36,567 bases of DNA, taken from contig NZ_JASBQE010000111.1 in NCBI RefSeq assembly GCF_029960785.1, positions 1-36,567 of the forward strand, given 5' to 3'. This DNA comes from Polyangium sp. 15x6 (lineage in GTDB: Bacteria; Myxococcota_A; Polyangia; Polyangiales; Polyangiaceae). The position numbers and the translations under genes are program-made. Position 1 is the stretch's first letter, and each line of letters starts with the position of its first letter. The notes beneath the pieces were generated by a model. It saw nothing but the letters and a program-made list of their open reading frames with translations, was not told where the DNA came from and made no database searches. Of this stretch, positions 7,956 through 15,955 are shown piece by piece.

Positions 7956-8603
7956 TTGCTCTCGATCCTCCACCACGACGAACGATTCGTCGTCGTCGAC
8001 AAACCTTCCGGCCTCGCGGTCCACCCCGGCTGGTCCGACGACGAGCGGACCGCGATGCACGAGGTCCGCGATTCGATCGGCCAGAAGGTGTTTCCGGTGC
8101 ACCGCCTCGACCGCGCCACGAGCGGCGTGCTCGTCTTCGCGCTCGATTCCGAGAGCGCCCGCGCCTTTTGCGAGATGTTCGAGGCGGGCCGGGTCGAAAA
8201 GCATTACCTCGCGCTCGTCCGCGGCGTCACGCCCGAGGCCGGCACGATCGACCACCCGATCCCCCGCCGCGAGGGCGGCCCGCGCGTGCCCGCCTCGACG
8301 TCGTTCCGTCGCGTTTGGCGGGGCGAACACCTCTCGCTCGTCGACGCGGAGCCGCATTCCGGCCGGCTCCATCAGATCCGCCGGCACATGAAGCACATCA
8401 GCCATCCGCTGATCGGCGACGCGAATTATGGCAAGGGCGCGCTGAACCGCGATTATCGGGATCGCTTCGGCCTCGCGCGGCTCGCGCTGCACGCGCGCTC
8501 GCTCGGCTTCGTGCATCCGTGGGAGGGGCAGCCGATCACGTTCGAGGCGGCGCTGCCGGAGGACCTCCGGGCGCCGTTCGAGCGGATCGGCGTGGTCATT
8601 TGA
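7956..8603 (+). CDS. truC: RluA-family pseudouridine synthase, TruC-like
   Basis: A 215-residue enzyme isomerising uridine to pseudouridine in RNA. The catalytic Asp is in HRLDRATSG. The C-terminal half, with GRLHQIRRHMKHISHPLIGD and YGKGALNRDYRDRFG, resembles TruC, which modifies U65 of tRNA, more than RluA or RluD. There is no S4 domain. The open frame extends upstream inside gph without a plausible start. The TTG at 7956, 5 nt after the gph stop, gives a protein beginning LSILHHDERFVVVDKPSG, as expected for the family, so translation is probably coupled to gph. Its last 8 bases overlap the convergent lipoprotein gene. The exact target RNA is inferred. Confidence 0.82.
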   Translation: MLSILHHDERFVVVDKPSGLAVHPGWSDDERTAMHEVRDSIGQKVFPVHRLDRATSGVLVFALDSESARAFCEMFEAGRVEKHYLALVRGVTPEAGTIDHPIPRREGGPRVPASTSFRRVWRGEHLSLVDAEPHSGRLHQIRRHMKHISHPLIGDANYGKGALNRDYRDRFGLARLALHARSLGFVHPWEGQPITFEAALPEDLRAPFERIGVVI

Positions 8604-9891
8604 TGATCGACTGACAGCCGAAGAAGACCTCGATCTTCCCCGTCTTGTCCTCGCCGACCAGGGCCTGGGCCTGGTCGCACGAGGTCTCGCAGAGGATGAC
8701 CTTCTTCGGCGCCGCGGGGTCGTCGTAATACCAGCCGCCGCCGCCGCTGCAGGCCGCCGCGCCGGCCACGCGCGGCAGGTACGTCGGCGCGCCGCCGTTC
8801 GAGAGGGCCACGTTCACGAGCTCCGGATCGAGGTCCTCGCCCGAGGGCGGCTTCGGGATCGCGAGCTCGCACGAGAGCTTCGCCGTCTGGTCCACCGCCT
8901 GCGCGACCGCGTCGAAGAACGGCTGCCACGCGGCGCTGCCGTCGCAGAGCTTCGCCCGGACGCCGCCCGTCTTGTTCACGAGCGTCGTGTACGTCGGGCC
9001 CGAGCTCGGCGGCTCGGTGCCGTCCGCGTACTGGCAGACCGTGTTGGGGTTCGAGAGCGAATCCCAGCCGTAGATGCCGCTGAACACGTAATCGGTGAAG
9101 AGCCCGTTCCACGTCGGGTTCAGGATCCCCGGCGGCAAGGTCAGCGTGTTCGCCGGGTTCTTCCCGCCCTGGAAATTCTCGAAATTGTTCGCCGAGAGCC
9201 GGGAGTTGTCGTCCGACACGATGACGATCGTCTTCGTCGCCTGGGGCCGGAGCTCCTGCTTCCACGGCTCGCCGCCCCTCTCGTCGCCGAGCTTGTAGCC
9301 GTCCGTTTGTCCGAGCGTACCGAGGAACTGCTCGAGCGGCTGGACGCTGCGGATGTCCACGCTCGAATGGAAGAACCGCGCGCCATTGCCGCAATTGTCG
9401 TCGCCCGCGAGCGGCGCCGGAATGCAGATCGGATACCGCGTGCTGCCGCTGACCTGCACCGGGCTCGTCTTGTTCCGGAGCGAGAGCATGATGACCTTGT
9501 AATCCAGGTTCTTCGCCGCGATCAGCGCGGCGAACGCATTCAGGCCCTTTTTGATCTCGGTGATCGCGGGCTGCATGCTCGACGAATTGTCGACGACCCA
9601 GATGATGTCGACGGGGAGTTTTTCGACCGTCGCCTCGGACGCCGTCGAGGCGCACGCGGCGTCGTCCGAGAGGGGCGGAGCGTCCGTGCCCGTCCCCCCA
9701 TCGTCCTGGAAAAGTCCGCCGCCGACGCCCCCCGAGCCGCCCGCGCCCGCTCCCTCACCGGCTCCCCCGGTCGCCCCGGCTCCGCCATCTCCCGAAGGAT
9801 CCGGGGCGCCGCCTCCGTTCGAGGTGGCACACGCAATGAACACAGTGGCGAGGGTCGAGGCGAAGAGCGAAAGCAAGACGCAAGGGCGCAT
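8596..9891 (-). CDS. von Willebrand A-like lipoprotein
   Basis: A 431-residue exported protein. A lipoprotein signal ends at ATVFIAC with C21 as the likely lipidated Cys. A low-complexity Gly/Ala-rich linker (about 22-70) is typical of myxobacterial surface proteins. The globular domain starts at VDIIWVVDNSSSM, where DxSxS fits the metal-ion-dependent adhesion site of a vWA fold; further Cys residues suggest disulfides. It probably sits in the envelope and binds a protein or ligand through the metal site; the partner is unknown. The ATG at 9891 is preceded 6 nt upstream by TAAGGT. Its 3' end overlaps truC by 8 bases tail to tail. The ECF sigma gene lies 109 bp upstream on the same strand. Confidence 0.85.
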   Translation of the reverse strand: MRPCVLLSLFASTLATVFIACATSNGGGAPDPSGDGGAGATGGAGEGAGAGGSGGVGGGLFQDDGGTGTDAPPLSDDAACASTASEATVEKLPVDIIWVVDNSSSMQPAITEIKKGLNAFAALIAAKNLDYKVIMLSLRNKTSPVQVSGSTRYPICIPAPLAGDDNCGNGARFFHSSVDIRSVQPLEQFLGTLGQTDGYKLGDERGGEPWKQELRPQATKTIVIVSDDNSRLSANNFENFQGGKNPANTLTLPPGILNPTWNGLFTDYVFSGIYGWDSLSNPNTVCQYADGTEPPSSGPTYTTLVNKTGGVRAKLCDGSAAWQPFFDAVAQAVDQTAKLSCELAIPKPPSGEDLDPELVNVALSNGGAPTYLPRVAGAAACSGGGGWYYDDPAAPKKVILCETSCDQAQALVGEDKTGKIEVFFGCQSIIK

Positions 9892-9897
9892 GGTCGG

Positions 9898-9903
9898 ACC
9901 TTA
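9898..9903 (-). promoter_or_regulatory. -10-like box TAAGGT ahead of vWA lipoprotein gene (leaderless candidate)
   Basis: On the minus strand TAAGGT ends 6 nt before the ATG at 9891. It is preceded by TGG, so it also fits an extended -10 (TGn). No Shine-Dalgarno fits in the 6-nt gap. Confidence 0.5.
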
Positions 9904-10000
9904 CCACCGTTTTCCACGCCGAACAGGGTCCGTCGATGGCAAATCGGTGTCACCCTGGCGTTGCGTACGGGAGGCCGCACGGGGTTGGGTGGGTAGAGCG

Positions 10001-10684
10001 TCACCCAGCCGTCGGCCCCCGGCGCTCGACCGGGCCGAATCCCGCTTGCAGCTCGCGGCCATAAGGTGTCGCGTTCAGAATGGCGCGCAGGCGCAGGCGC
10101 GCGCGGTGCAGCCGCGAACGGACGGCGCTCTCGCTCACCATGAGCTTCTGGGCGATTTCCTGGAGCCCGAGGTCCTCGTGGTAATGCGCCATCACCACGT
10201 CCCGATAGTCGTTCGGCAGCTCGCCCAGGGCGAGCCGGACGAACCGCTCGCGCTCGGCCACGCTCGCCGCGTCGTCTTCGAGCGCCGGGGCGCGCATCGT
10301 GGGCAGAACGCTGAGGTCCTCGAGGTCGAGGCCGCCGACGAACCGCGCCCGCTGACGCCTCTGGGAGCGCATCAGCATCAGAGCTTCGTTCGCCGTGACC
10401 CGGAAGAGCCACGTGGTGAAGCTCGAATCGCCGCGGAAAGAGCGAATTCGTCGGATGACCTGGAGGAGCGTCGATTGAACGAGGTCGAGCCTGTCTTCGT
10501 CAGAGACGGGATACCGGGCGAGCTGCCGCTCCACATGCGGCCGGATGGCACGCGTGAGCGCGTCGAGCGCCACGGTGTCGCCATTCTTGACGCGCTCGAT
10601 GAGCTCGCTGAGCCGGGCCTCGGCCCCGGCAGGCGCGGGCGGTGCCGCGGAGGTACGCGTCGTCGTGACGGCCTGGACGGCCAT
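10001..10684 (-). CDS. RNA polymerase sigma factor, ECF (sigma-70) family
   Basis: A 227-residue ECF sigma factor that would redirect RNA polymerase to a small regulon. Region 2 (about 30-105) includes DRLDLVQSTLLQVIRRI and the promoter-melting stretch SSFTTWLFRVTANEAL. After a variable linker, region 4 (about 150-205) has LGELPNDYRDVV and the helix-turn-helix LGLQEIAQKLMVSESAVRSRLHRAR. The ATG at 10684 is chosen over the in-frame ATG at 10696 because GGAGG lies 5 nt before it, inside what would be the second codon of the longer form. The frame continues far upstream but is antisense to hisZ. No anti-sigma factor gene is adjacent. Its upstream region holds direct and inverted repeats. Confidence 0.9.
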   Translation of the reverse strand: MAVQAVTTTRTSAAPPAPAGAEARLSELIERVKNGDTVALDALTRAIRPHVERQLARYPVSDEDRLDLVQSTLLQVIRRIRSFRGDSSFTTWLFRVTANEALMLMRSQRRQRARFVGGLDLEDLSVLPTMRAPALEDDAASVAERERFVRLALGELPNDYRDVVMAHYHEDLGLQEIAQKLMVSESAVRSRLHRARLRLRAILNATPYGRELQAGFGPVERRGPTAG

Positions 10685-10689
10685 GAGAG

Positions 10690-10694
10690 CCTCC
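10690..10694 (-). promoter_or_regulatory. Shine-Dalgarno GGAGG deciding the sigma factor start
   Basis: GGAGG on the minus strand lies 5 nt before the ATG at 10684. The alternative ATG at 10696 has no such sequence upstream. Confidence 0.7.
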
Positions 10695-10730
10695 ATCGCC
10701 AGCGCATTCCCGGCACTTCGTGGGCGCGCC

Positions 10731-10780
10731 TGGCAGGTGGTCGGGGTTAGCAAGTCATTTGCCAGGCATGGCAGGTCGGG
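10731..10780. promoter_or_regulatory. Direct and inverted repeats upstream of the ECF sigma gene
   Basis: TGGCAGGTGGTCGGGG (10731-10746) and TGGCAGGTCGGG (10769-10780) form a direct repeat differing by a short insertion. TGCCA (10760-10764) and TGGCA (10769-10773) form an inverted repeat overlapping the second copy. They sit between the divergent sigma factor and hisZ genes, 47-96 bp before the sigma start, where an operator would be expected. Function is inference. Confidence 0.35.
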
Positions 10781-10904
10781 ATCCGCGCGAATGGCTGGCG
10801 CCGCTGGCACGTCGGGGCGTGAGGGATGTGCCTCCGCGCCTCGCGGATCGTGTGGGCCATCGCAGCGAGGGCACAAACGATGCGCACGGATTGCCCAGCC
10901 GCGG

Positions 10905-10910
10905 TATAAG
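10905..10910 (+). promoter_or_regulatory. TATAAG box ahead of hisZ
   Basis: TATAAG ends 6 nt before the GTG at 10917 and no Shine-Dalgarno intervenes. It departs from TAnnnT at the last base, so this is the weakest member of the leaderless set. Confidence 0.3.
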
Positions 10911-10916
10911 CCCCGC

Positions 10917-12254
10917 GTGGACCGTGCTGGCTCTCCGCCCAAGGCGCTGTCGCATCCGTTGCCCGCCGGGATGCGTGATCTCTTACCGGAGGAGACGAGA
11001 AGAAGGCGCGCGCTCGCCCGAGCAATCCTCGACCATTTCGCTCTGCACGGATACGACCTGGTCACGCCGCCGGCGTTCGAGCTGGCCGAGGTGCTGGAAA
11101 AGGGCCTCGGCGCCCTCGACCCCGGCGACGTTCTGCGCTTCGTGGAGCCGGAGTCGGGGGAGGTGTGCGCGCTCCGTCCGGACATGACGCCGCAGATCGC
11201 GCGGATGGTGGCCACGCGCCTCGCCGCCGAGCCCGTGCCGATCCGGCTCTGCTACGAGGGGACGATCGTCCGTCGCCGCCAAGGTCGCGCCAAGAAGCAC
11301 CGGCAAATCCCGCAGGCCGGCGTGGAGCTCTACGGCGCGCCGTCGCCGGAGGGGGACCTCGAAGCGCTGCGGCTCCTCGCCTCGGTGACGCGCGTGGTGG
11401 GCCTCGAATCGTTCGTGATCGACCTCGGCCACGCGCTCATCGCGCGCGCCCTGGTCGACGCGGTGCCGTCGCCGCTCGACGTGGAGGTGACGGACGCGCT
11501 GGCGCAGAAGGACGCCGCGCGGCTCCGGGCGCTCTTCGCGGGCCGGGAGGCTTCAGGGGTGCCGGCGCGCGTGGCGGATGCGCTCGTGGCGCTGCCAGAG
11601 CTCGCGGGCGGGGCAGAAGATCGGCCGGGCGAGGAGATCCTCTCCCGCGCCGAAAAACTGTTCGCGGGGACCGGGGCGGAAGGGCCGCTCGGCGAGCTTC
11701 GCGCGCTCTGGGAGACGGCGCGCGGGACGGGGGAGGGCGGGCTCGGAGACGTCTTGCGGCTCGATCTCGGCGAGGTGCGAGGCTTCGCGTACTACACGGG
11801 GCCGATCTTCCACGTGCTCGCGCCGGGGCCGGGCGAGCCCGTGGGCGCGGGGGGTCGATACGACGATTTGCTCGGGCGTTTTGGTTTGCCCCTGCAGGCC
11901 GTGGGGTTTGGCCTTCACCTCGACGCGATCGCGCGGGCGCGGGAGGCCGCGGGCGTGCGGGAGGAGCGGCCGATCCGGGTGCTCGTGTCCGCGGATCCGC
12001 CGGGAGAGGCGCTGGCATCGTCGCTGCGGGCGCGGGGCGTCGCGACGGCGTTTCGCGCGCCGGGGGCGGATGCCTTGCGATATGCGGCGGCGCACCGGTT
12101 CTCGCACGTCGTGACCGGGGGGAACAACGGCTCCGTACGAATCATCCGGACGGACAAACCCGAGGCCGCGGTGGAGATCGCGGCGGGCGCGGGGGTCGAC
12201 GTGATCGTGCGGGCCCTAGGCGAACAGACGCCACTCGTCGACGAGCAGCCCTAG
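10917..12254 (+). CDS. hisZ: ATP phosphoribosyltransferase regulatory subunit HisZ
   Basis: A 445-residue HisRS paralogue that forms a complex with short-form HisG in the first step of histidine synthesis. The class II synthetase-like core starts with LPAGMRDLLPEET; motif 2 is degenerate (YEGTIVRRRQGRAKKHRQIPQ), and RGFAYYTGPIF (about 288) and GGRYDDLLGRFG (about 312) match HisZ. The GTG at 10917 keeps the conserved G-x-RD near the N-terminus; the ATG at 10971 would cut into it. Most HisZ proteins end after the core at about 390 residues. Here about 95 more (350-445) resemble a reduced HisRS anticodon-binding domain. No hisG is in the window. Its last 39 bases overlap the convergent gene. A divergent HisRS is the alternative. 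Confidence 0.8.
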   Translation: MDRAGSPPKALSHPLPAGMRDLLPEETRRRRALARAILDHFALHGYDLVTPPAFELAEVLEKGLGALDPGDVLRFVEPESGEVCALRPDMTPQIARMVATRLAAEPVPIRLCYEGTIVRRRQGRAKKHRQIPQAGVELYGAPSPEGDLEALRLLASVTRVVGLESFVIDLGHALIARALVDAVPSPLDVEVTDALAQKDAARLRALFAGREASGVPARVADALVALPELAGGAEDRPGEEILSRAEKLFAGTGAEGPLGELRALWETARGTGEGGLGDVLRLDLGEVRGFAYYTGPIFHVLAPGPGEPVGAGGRYDDLLGRFGLPLQAVGFGLHLDAIARAREAAGVREERPIRVLVSADPPGEALASSLRARGVATAFRAPGADALRYAAAHRFSHVVTGGNNGSVRIIRTDKPEAAVEIAAGAGVDVIVRALGEQTPLVDEQP

Positions 12255-13160
12255 CGCCTCGTCGAGGCTGCCTGCGAGGTCCGGCGCCAGCCATTCCGAC
12301 GACGTGGCGCCCTTCGCGACCGACTCGAACGACGGCACCGGCACCTTGCCCGCGAGCTTCTCCAGCCGTTTTCCCGTCCGCGCGAGGCGCGAGACCCAGT
12401 CCGTGCTGCGGTAGGCGTATTCGGCCTCGTGCAGGAGCGCGCTGCCCACGCGCGCGAGGCGCTCGCGCACCACCACGGCGGGCTCGGCGCCCGAGCGGAT
12501 CGCCTTGCGGCTTGCTTCGAGCTCCAGGAGAACGAGCCCCGCGGGCGAACCGGGCGTGAACGATGGGCTGATCGGCTGGAACGAGAGCTCCGTGAGCGCG
12601 AGGAAGTACCACGAGTGCGGCGCGGCCACGCGGTAGAGCCAGTCGGCGCCCGAGGCCTCGGCCGCGGCGATCGCCACGCCCCAGGCCTCCTCCTCGTCGA
12701 CGTCGTCCCGCTCCGTGGGCAGCCGCTCGATCGCACGCACCGAGGCCGCGCGCAGGAGCGGATCGGCCCAGGCCATGGTCAGCGAGGACGTCGTGGGCGC
12801 GTAGCTGCAGAGCGCGCGGGCGCGGGCCTCGGCCGAGACGCGTCCGCGCGGGTCGAGCCACACGAAACGTCCGTCCTTCAGGTCCACGCGATACTCGTGG
12901 TCCTCGGCGCCGTGCGCGGCGAGCTCGCGGAGCAGCGCGGCCCCGCGCTCGGCCCACTTCTTGACGAGCGACGCGTCCGCGGCAGGCGGAGGCTCGGTGC
13001 GTGCGGACCGGACCTCGGGCACCTCGGGCACGTTCGGCGCGAGGGCGGGCTTGTCCCCGGGCCTTTTCGCGGCGGCCTTCGAGGTCGTCTTCCGTCCGAC
13101 CTTCGTGGCCTTTGCGGCGGCCTTTTTCGTGGGCTTCGATCCTGCGCGCGCCTTGCTCAT
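12216..13160 (-). CDS. DUF6882-like protein with basic N-terminal tail
   Basis: A 314-residue protein without signal peptide or membrane segment. The first 40 residues are Lys/Ala-rich (repeats like KKAAAKATK), recalling the tails of histone H1-like bacterial proteins. The central part (about 85-200) has the sequence style of DUF6882: a short beta-rich stretch (EYRVDLKDGRFVWLD), then LTMAWADP and an alpha-helical part ending near APHSWYFLALTEL. The C-terminal third is helical and unrecognised. A GAGG lies 5 nt before the ATG. Its tail overlaps hisZ by 39 bases on the opposite strand. Function is unknown; the tail might bind nucleic acid, which is inference, and the family assignment is from memory of the pattern. 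Confidence 0.7.
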   Translation of the reverse strand: MSKARAGSKPTKKAAAKATKVGRKTTSKAAAKRPGDKPALAPNVPEVPEVRSARTEPPPAADASLVKKWAERGAALLRELAAHGAEDHEYRVDLKDGRFVWLDPRGRVSAEARARALCSYAPTTSSLTMAWADPLLRAASVRAIERLPTERDDVDEEEAWGVAIAAAEASGADWLYRVAAPHSWYFLALTELSFQPISPSFTPGSPAGLVLLELEASRKAIRSGAEPAVVVRERLARVGSALLHEAEYAYRSTDWVSRLARTGKRLEKLAGKVPVPSFESVAKGATSSEWLAPDLAGSLDEALGLLVDEWRLFA

Positions 13161-13389
13161 CGTGCCTCGAAGGCAGCGCGGATCTTGCCGCGCTCTGCCA
13201 CCATTTTCAACGAATCCCCCCGTTTGTCACGCTCTTGTTTTTTGCTCTCCCGGCGGACGCCCCGGTCGAGGTGGCCCAGCACGCTCTCGACGTGTCACGC
13301 CCCCGGCGGAAACCTGCTCGATCCCGCATCGGCCGTGGTCTTCCGGGATCCCAGTTGCGTTGCGCACGTCCCTTGCGCGATCCTGCGAA

Positions 13390-13395
13390 TACGAT
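13390..13395 (+). promoter_or_regulatory. -10-like box TACGAT ahead of PAS-STAS gene (leaderless candidate)
   Basis: TACGAT ends 6 nt before the ATG at 13402, with AGGCCC between and no room for a normally spaced Shine-Dalgarno. No consensus -35 was found at 16-18 bp. Confidence 0.5.
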
Positions 13396-13401
13396 AGGCC
13401 C

Positions 13402-15030
13402 ATGGTCACCTCTACAATCGCCCCCGCCCCACCGCTGCCGTTCGATGCGCCTACTTTTTTCGCGCAGTCGAAGGATGTCTGCGTGGTCTACGACGCGGCG
13501 CGGCGGTTCGTCTATGCGAACCCGGCGGCGACCGCGCTCTTCGCGTTCGAGCCGGAGGCGCTCGCGGGCAAGTCGCCGCGGGATCTTTATGGGGACCGGG
13601 CTTCGAGCATCGAGCAGTGCGTGGAGCGCGCGTTTTCGAGCGGCGAGGTCGTGCAGCTGGTGCACAAGATTCGCGGCGGATCGGGGCAGGTCGTCTACCT
13701 CGACACGAGCTACACGCCGATGCGCGGCGCGGACGGCGGCGTTTCGTTCGTCGTGTCGATCGGCCGCGACATGACCGACACCTCGGCGCGCTGGCGCGAG
13801 CTCGAGGACACCGTGGCCCGAAGGACGCGGGATCTCACGGCCATGGAGTCGCGCTTCGACGTGCTGCTCCGGAACCTCCAGATCGGCCTCGTCATCCGCG
13901 GGCCGCGGGGGGAGATGCGCTTCGTGAACCGCCGCGCGCTCGAGCTGCTCGGCCTGACCGAGGCGCAGATGCTCGGCCGCGCCCCGAACGATCCGGGCTG
14001 GGCGATGCTCGACGAGGACGGCAAACCCCTGCCCCCCGACCAGGCCCCCATGGCGCGCGCCCTCGGGAAGGGCGAGTCGCTCGCGGCCATGACCATCGGC
14101 GTGGATCGGCCGAAGACCGGTGATCGCGTGTGGATCCTGGTCAACGTGATGGTGCAGCGGGGCGGGGACGGCGCGATCGAGCAGTACGTGGCGACGCTCA
14201 GCGACGTCACCGAGGCCCAGAATGCCACGCGCGCGCTCGCCGAGCGCGAGGAGACGTTCCGCCTCCTCGCCGAGACGATCACCGACGTCTTCTGGATGAC
14301 GAACGTGGACGGACACGCGCTCGTATACGTGAGCCCTGCGTACGAGACCGTGTGGGGCCGGCCGCGGTCGGAGGTGTACGAGCAGCGCGTCCATTTCCTC
14401 GAAGCGGTTCACCCCGACGATCGTCCGAGCGTTTTCGAGGCGCTGTCGCTGCAGGAGCGGGGCGAATACGATATCGAATATCGGATCGAGCGGCCGGACG
14501 GGACGATCCGCTGGGTGCGCGATCGGGCATTTCCGGTGAAGGATGCGTCGGGGAAGGTCGTGCGGCTCGTGGGGCTCGCGACGGACATCACCGAGCAGCG
14601 GGCGACGTCGGAGCTCATCCGGCGGCAGGCGGACGCGCTGCGGGAGCTGTCGACGCCGCTCGTGCCGATCGGACACGGCGTGCTCGCGATGCCGATCGTA
14701 GGCGTGCTCGATTCGGCGCGGGCGCGGCAGGTGCTCGAGACGCTCCTCGAAGGGATCGTTTCGCACGCGGCGGAGGTCGTGATCCTCGACGTGACGGGCG
14801 TGGGCGTCGTGGACGCGCAGGTGGCGAGCGCGCTCGTCTCGGCGACGCAGGCGGCGCGGCTGCTCGGCGCGGAGGTGCTGCTCACGGGCCTGCGGCCGGA
14901 CGTCGCGCACACGATCGTCGGGCTCGGGCTCGATCTCGGTACGATCGTGACGCGCTCGACGCTGGAGATGGGCATCCGCTGGGCGCTCTCCGAGCGAAAG
15001 CGCGGGAAAAACGCTCCTCGCAGGAAATGA
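13402..15030 (+). CDS. PAS-PAS-PAS-STAS regulator (RsbR-like)
   Basis: A 542-residue soluble regulator. Three PAS domains follow one another: about 12-130, 148-275 and 283-405, the last two ending in the typical SDVTEAQ and TDITEQR. A short coiled stretch (about 130-147) separates the first two. A C-terminal STAS domain (about 418-530) resembles the stressosome protein RsbR: PIVGVLDSARARQVLE, ILDVTGVGVVDAQVA, EVLLTGLRPDVAHTIVGLG and IVTRSTLEMGI. In RsbR two threonines of this domain are phosphorylated by RsbT. The second seems conserved (T504), but the first aligns with A472 by my reading. Likely role: sensing a small-molecule or redox cue and signalling through STAS assemblies. No rsbS or rsbT is in the window. 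Confidence 0.87.
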   Translation: MVTSTIAPAPPLPFDAPTFFAQSKDVCVVYDAARRFVYANPAATALFAFEPEALAGKSPRDLYGDRASSIEQCVERAFSSGEVVQLVHKIRGGSGQVVYLDTSYTPMRGADGGVSFVVSIGRDMTDTSARWRELEDTVARRTRDLTAMESRFDVLLRNLQIGLVIRGPRGEMRFVNRRALELLGLTEAQMLGRAPNDPGWAMLDEDGKPLPPDQAPMARALGKGESLAAMTIGVDRPKTGDRVWILVNVMVQRGGDGAIEQYVATLSDVTEAQNATRALAEREETFRLLAETITDVFWMTNVDGHALVYVSPAYETVWGRPRSEVYEQRVHFLEAVHPDDRPSVFEALSLQERGEYDIEYRIERPDGTIRWVRDRAFPVKDASGKVVRLVGLATDITEQRATSELIRRQADALRELSTPLVPIGHGVLAMPIVGVLDSARARQVLETLLEGIVSHAAEVVILDVTGVGVVDAQVASALVSATQAARLLGAEVLLTGLRPDVAHTIVGLGLDLGTIVTRSTLEMGIRWALSERKRGKNAPRRK

Positions 15031-15058
15031 AGAGGCGGCCGGGGCTCGCGTGTTGCAT

Positions 15059-15064
15059 TAGAAT
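15059..15064 (+). promoter_or_regulatory. -10-like box TAGAAT ahead of hydrolase gene (leaderless candidate)
   Basis: TAGAAT ends 9 nt before the ATG at 15074. The gap GCTTCCTCG has no Shine-Dalgarno. It lies 28 bp after the stop of the PAS-STAS gene. Confidence 0.45.
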
Positions 15065-15073
15065 GCTTCCTCG

Positions 15074-15955
15074 ATGAAGGACCAAGGGCCCCTGTCCGTT
15101 CGGCTCGCGACCTGGAACTGCTTCGGCGCGCCGCAGAGCCTCGAAGATTTCCTGGAGGGCCGGCCTTTTTGGCCCGAGCGCCTCGGCGCGCCGGCGGTGA
15201 CCGAGGCGCTTTCGCGCTTCGACATCGTGTGCATCCAGGAGAACTTCGTGGGCGGGGTGCACGAGCGGCTCGATGCGCTGCGGGCGGCGGGAGGTTTTTC
15301 CGAGCTCTGGCACGATCCGCCGGGGCCCTGCGCGGTGACGAAGACGCTCGTCGGTGCGGGGCTCGTGATCCTGTCGCGATTCCCCGTGAAGGCGCGTTTT
15401 TTGCGATTGCCGCGCGGCGTGGGGGCGGACGGATTCGCGCGGAAGGGCGCCGCGCTCGCGGAGGTGCGTTTGCCCGGCGGGCGCGAGCTTTTCCTGGTGA
15501 ACACGCATTTGCAGGCGGACGACGGGCGCGTGTCGCCGGAGGAATGTCTCGCGGTGCGAAAGGCGCAGGTCGAGGCGCTCTGCGACGCGCTGCGGGAGCC
15601 GCTCTCGAGCGGCGTGCCCACGGTGCTTTGCGGGGATCTGAACGTGCCTTGTGGAACCCGCGAATACGAGAGTTTGTCGCTTCGGCTCGGCGAGAGCTTG
15701 ACGGATCACACGGCGCGCGCGGGCCTCTTGACGTACGATACGGAGCAGAACGACGTGGCGCGGGCGTTTCACGAGGGCGGCCCGGAGCGGGCGCTCATCG
15801 ATTACGTGTGGACGTCGCCGCGGGCCGCGCCGGCGCAGATCGCAATGGAGCTCGTCGCGCCGCTCGGTGAGCTCTCGGGTTGTCCTCCGCGGTACGAGGG
15901 CCGGGCGTTCGCCTCGGACCATTTCGGCGTGGGTGTGACGATCAAGCTCGATTGA
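15074..15955 (+). CDS. Endonuclease/exonuclease/phosphatase-family hydrolase
   Basis: A 293-residue protein of the EEP fold (DNase I-like; includes neutral sphingomyelinases, nucleases and inositol-phosphate phosphatases). Metal and catalytic residues appear in order: Asn in ATWNCFG, Glu in CIQENF, His in LVNTHLQ, the pair in GDLN, Asp in IDYVW and the terminal SDHFG. No signal peptide or membrane segment is visible, so it probably acts in the cytoplasm, unless it is exported by another route. The pattern is nearer to the sphingomyelinase and phospholipid-phosphatase branches than to ExoIII or APE1. The substrate cannot be read from sequence. Its last 14 bases overlap the convergent Smr gene. 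Confidence 0.82.
   Translation: MKDQGPLSVRLATWNCFGAPQSLEDFLEGRPFWPERLGAPAVTEALSRFDIVCIQENFVGGVHERLDALRAAGGFSELWHDPPGPCAVTKTLVGAGLVILSRFPVKARFLRLPRGVGADGFARKGAALAEVRLPGGRELFLVNTHLQADDGRVSPEECLAVRKAQVEALCDALREPLSSGVPTVLCGDLNVPCGTREYESLSLRLGESLTDHTARAGLLTYDTEQNDVARAFHEGGPERALIDYVWTSPRAAPAQIAMELVAPLGELSGCPPRYEGRAFASDHFGVGVTIKLD

Noticed and set aside
10917-12254. Histidyl-tRNA synthetase instead of HisZ
   Set aside because: The core motifs are degenerate in the HisZ manner (motif 2 and the AYYTG stretch). I keep HisRS only as the alternative.
15309-15330. Second sigma54-like TGGCAC inside the EEP hydrolase gene
   Set aside because: The GG and GC doublets are not 10 bp apart and the site is within coding sequence.
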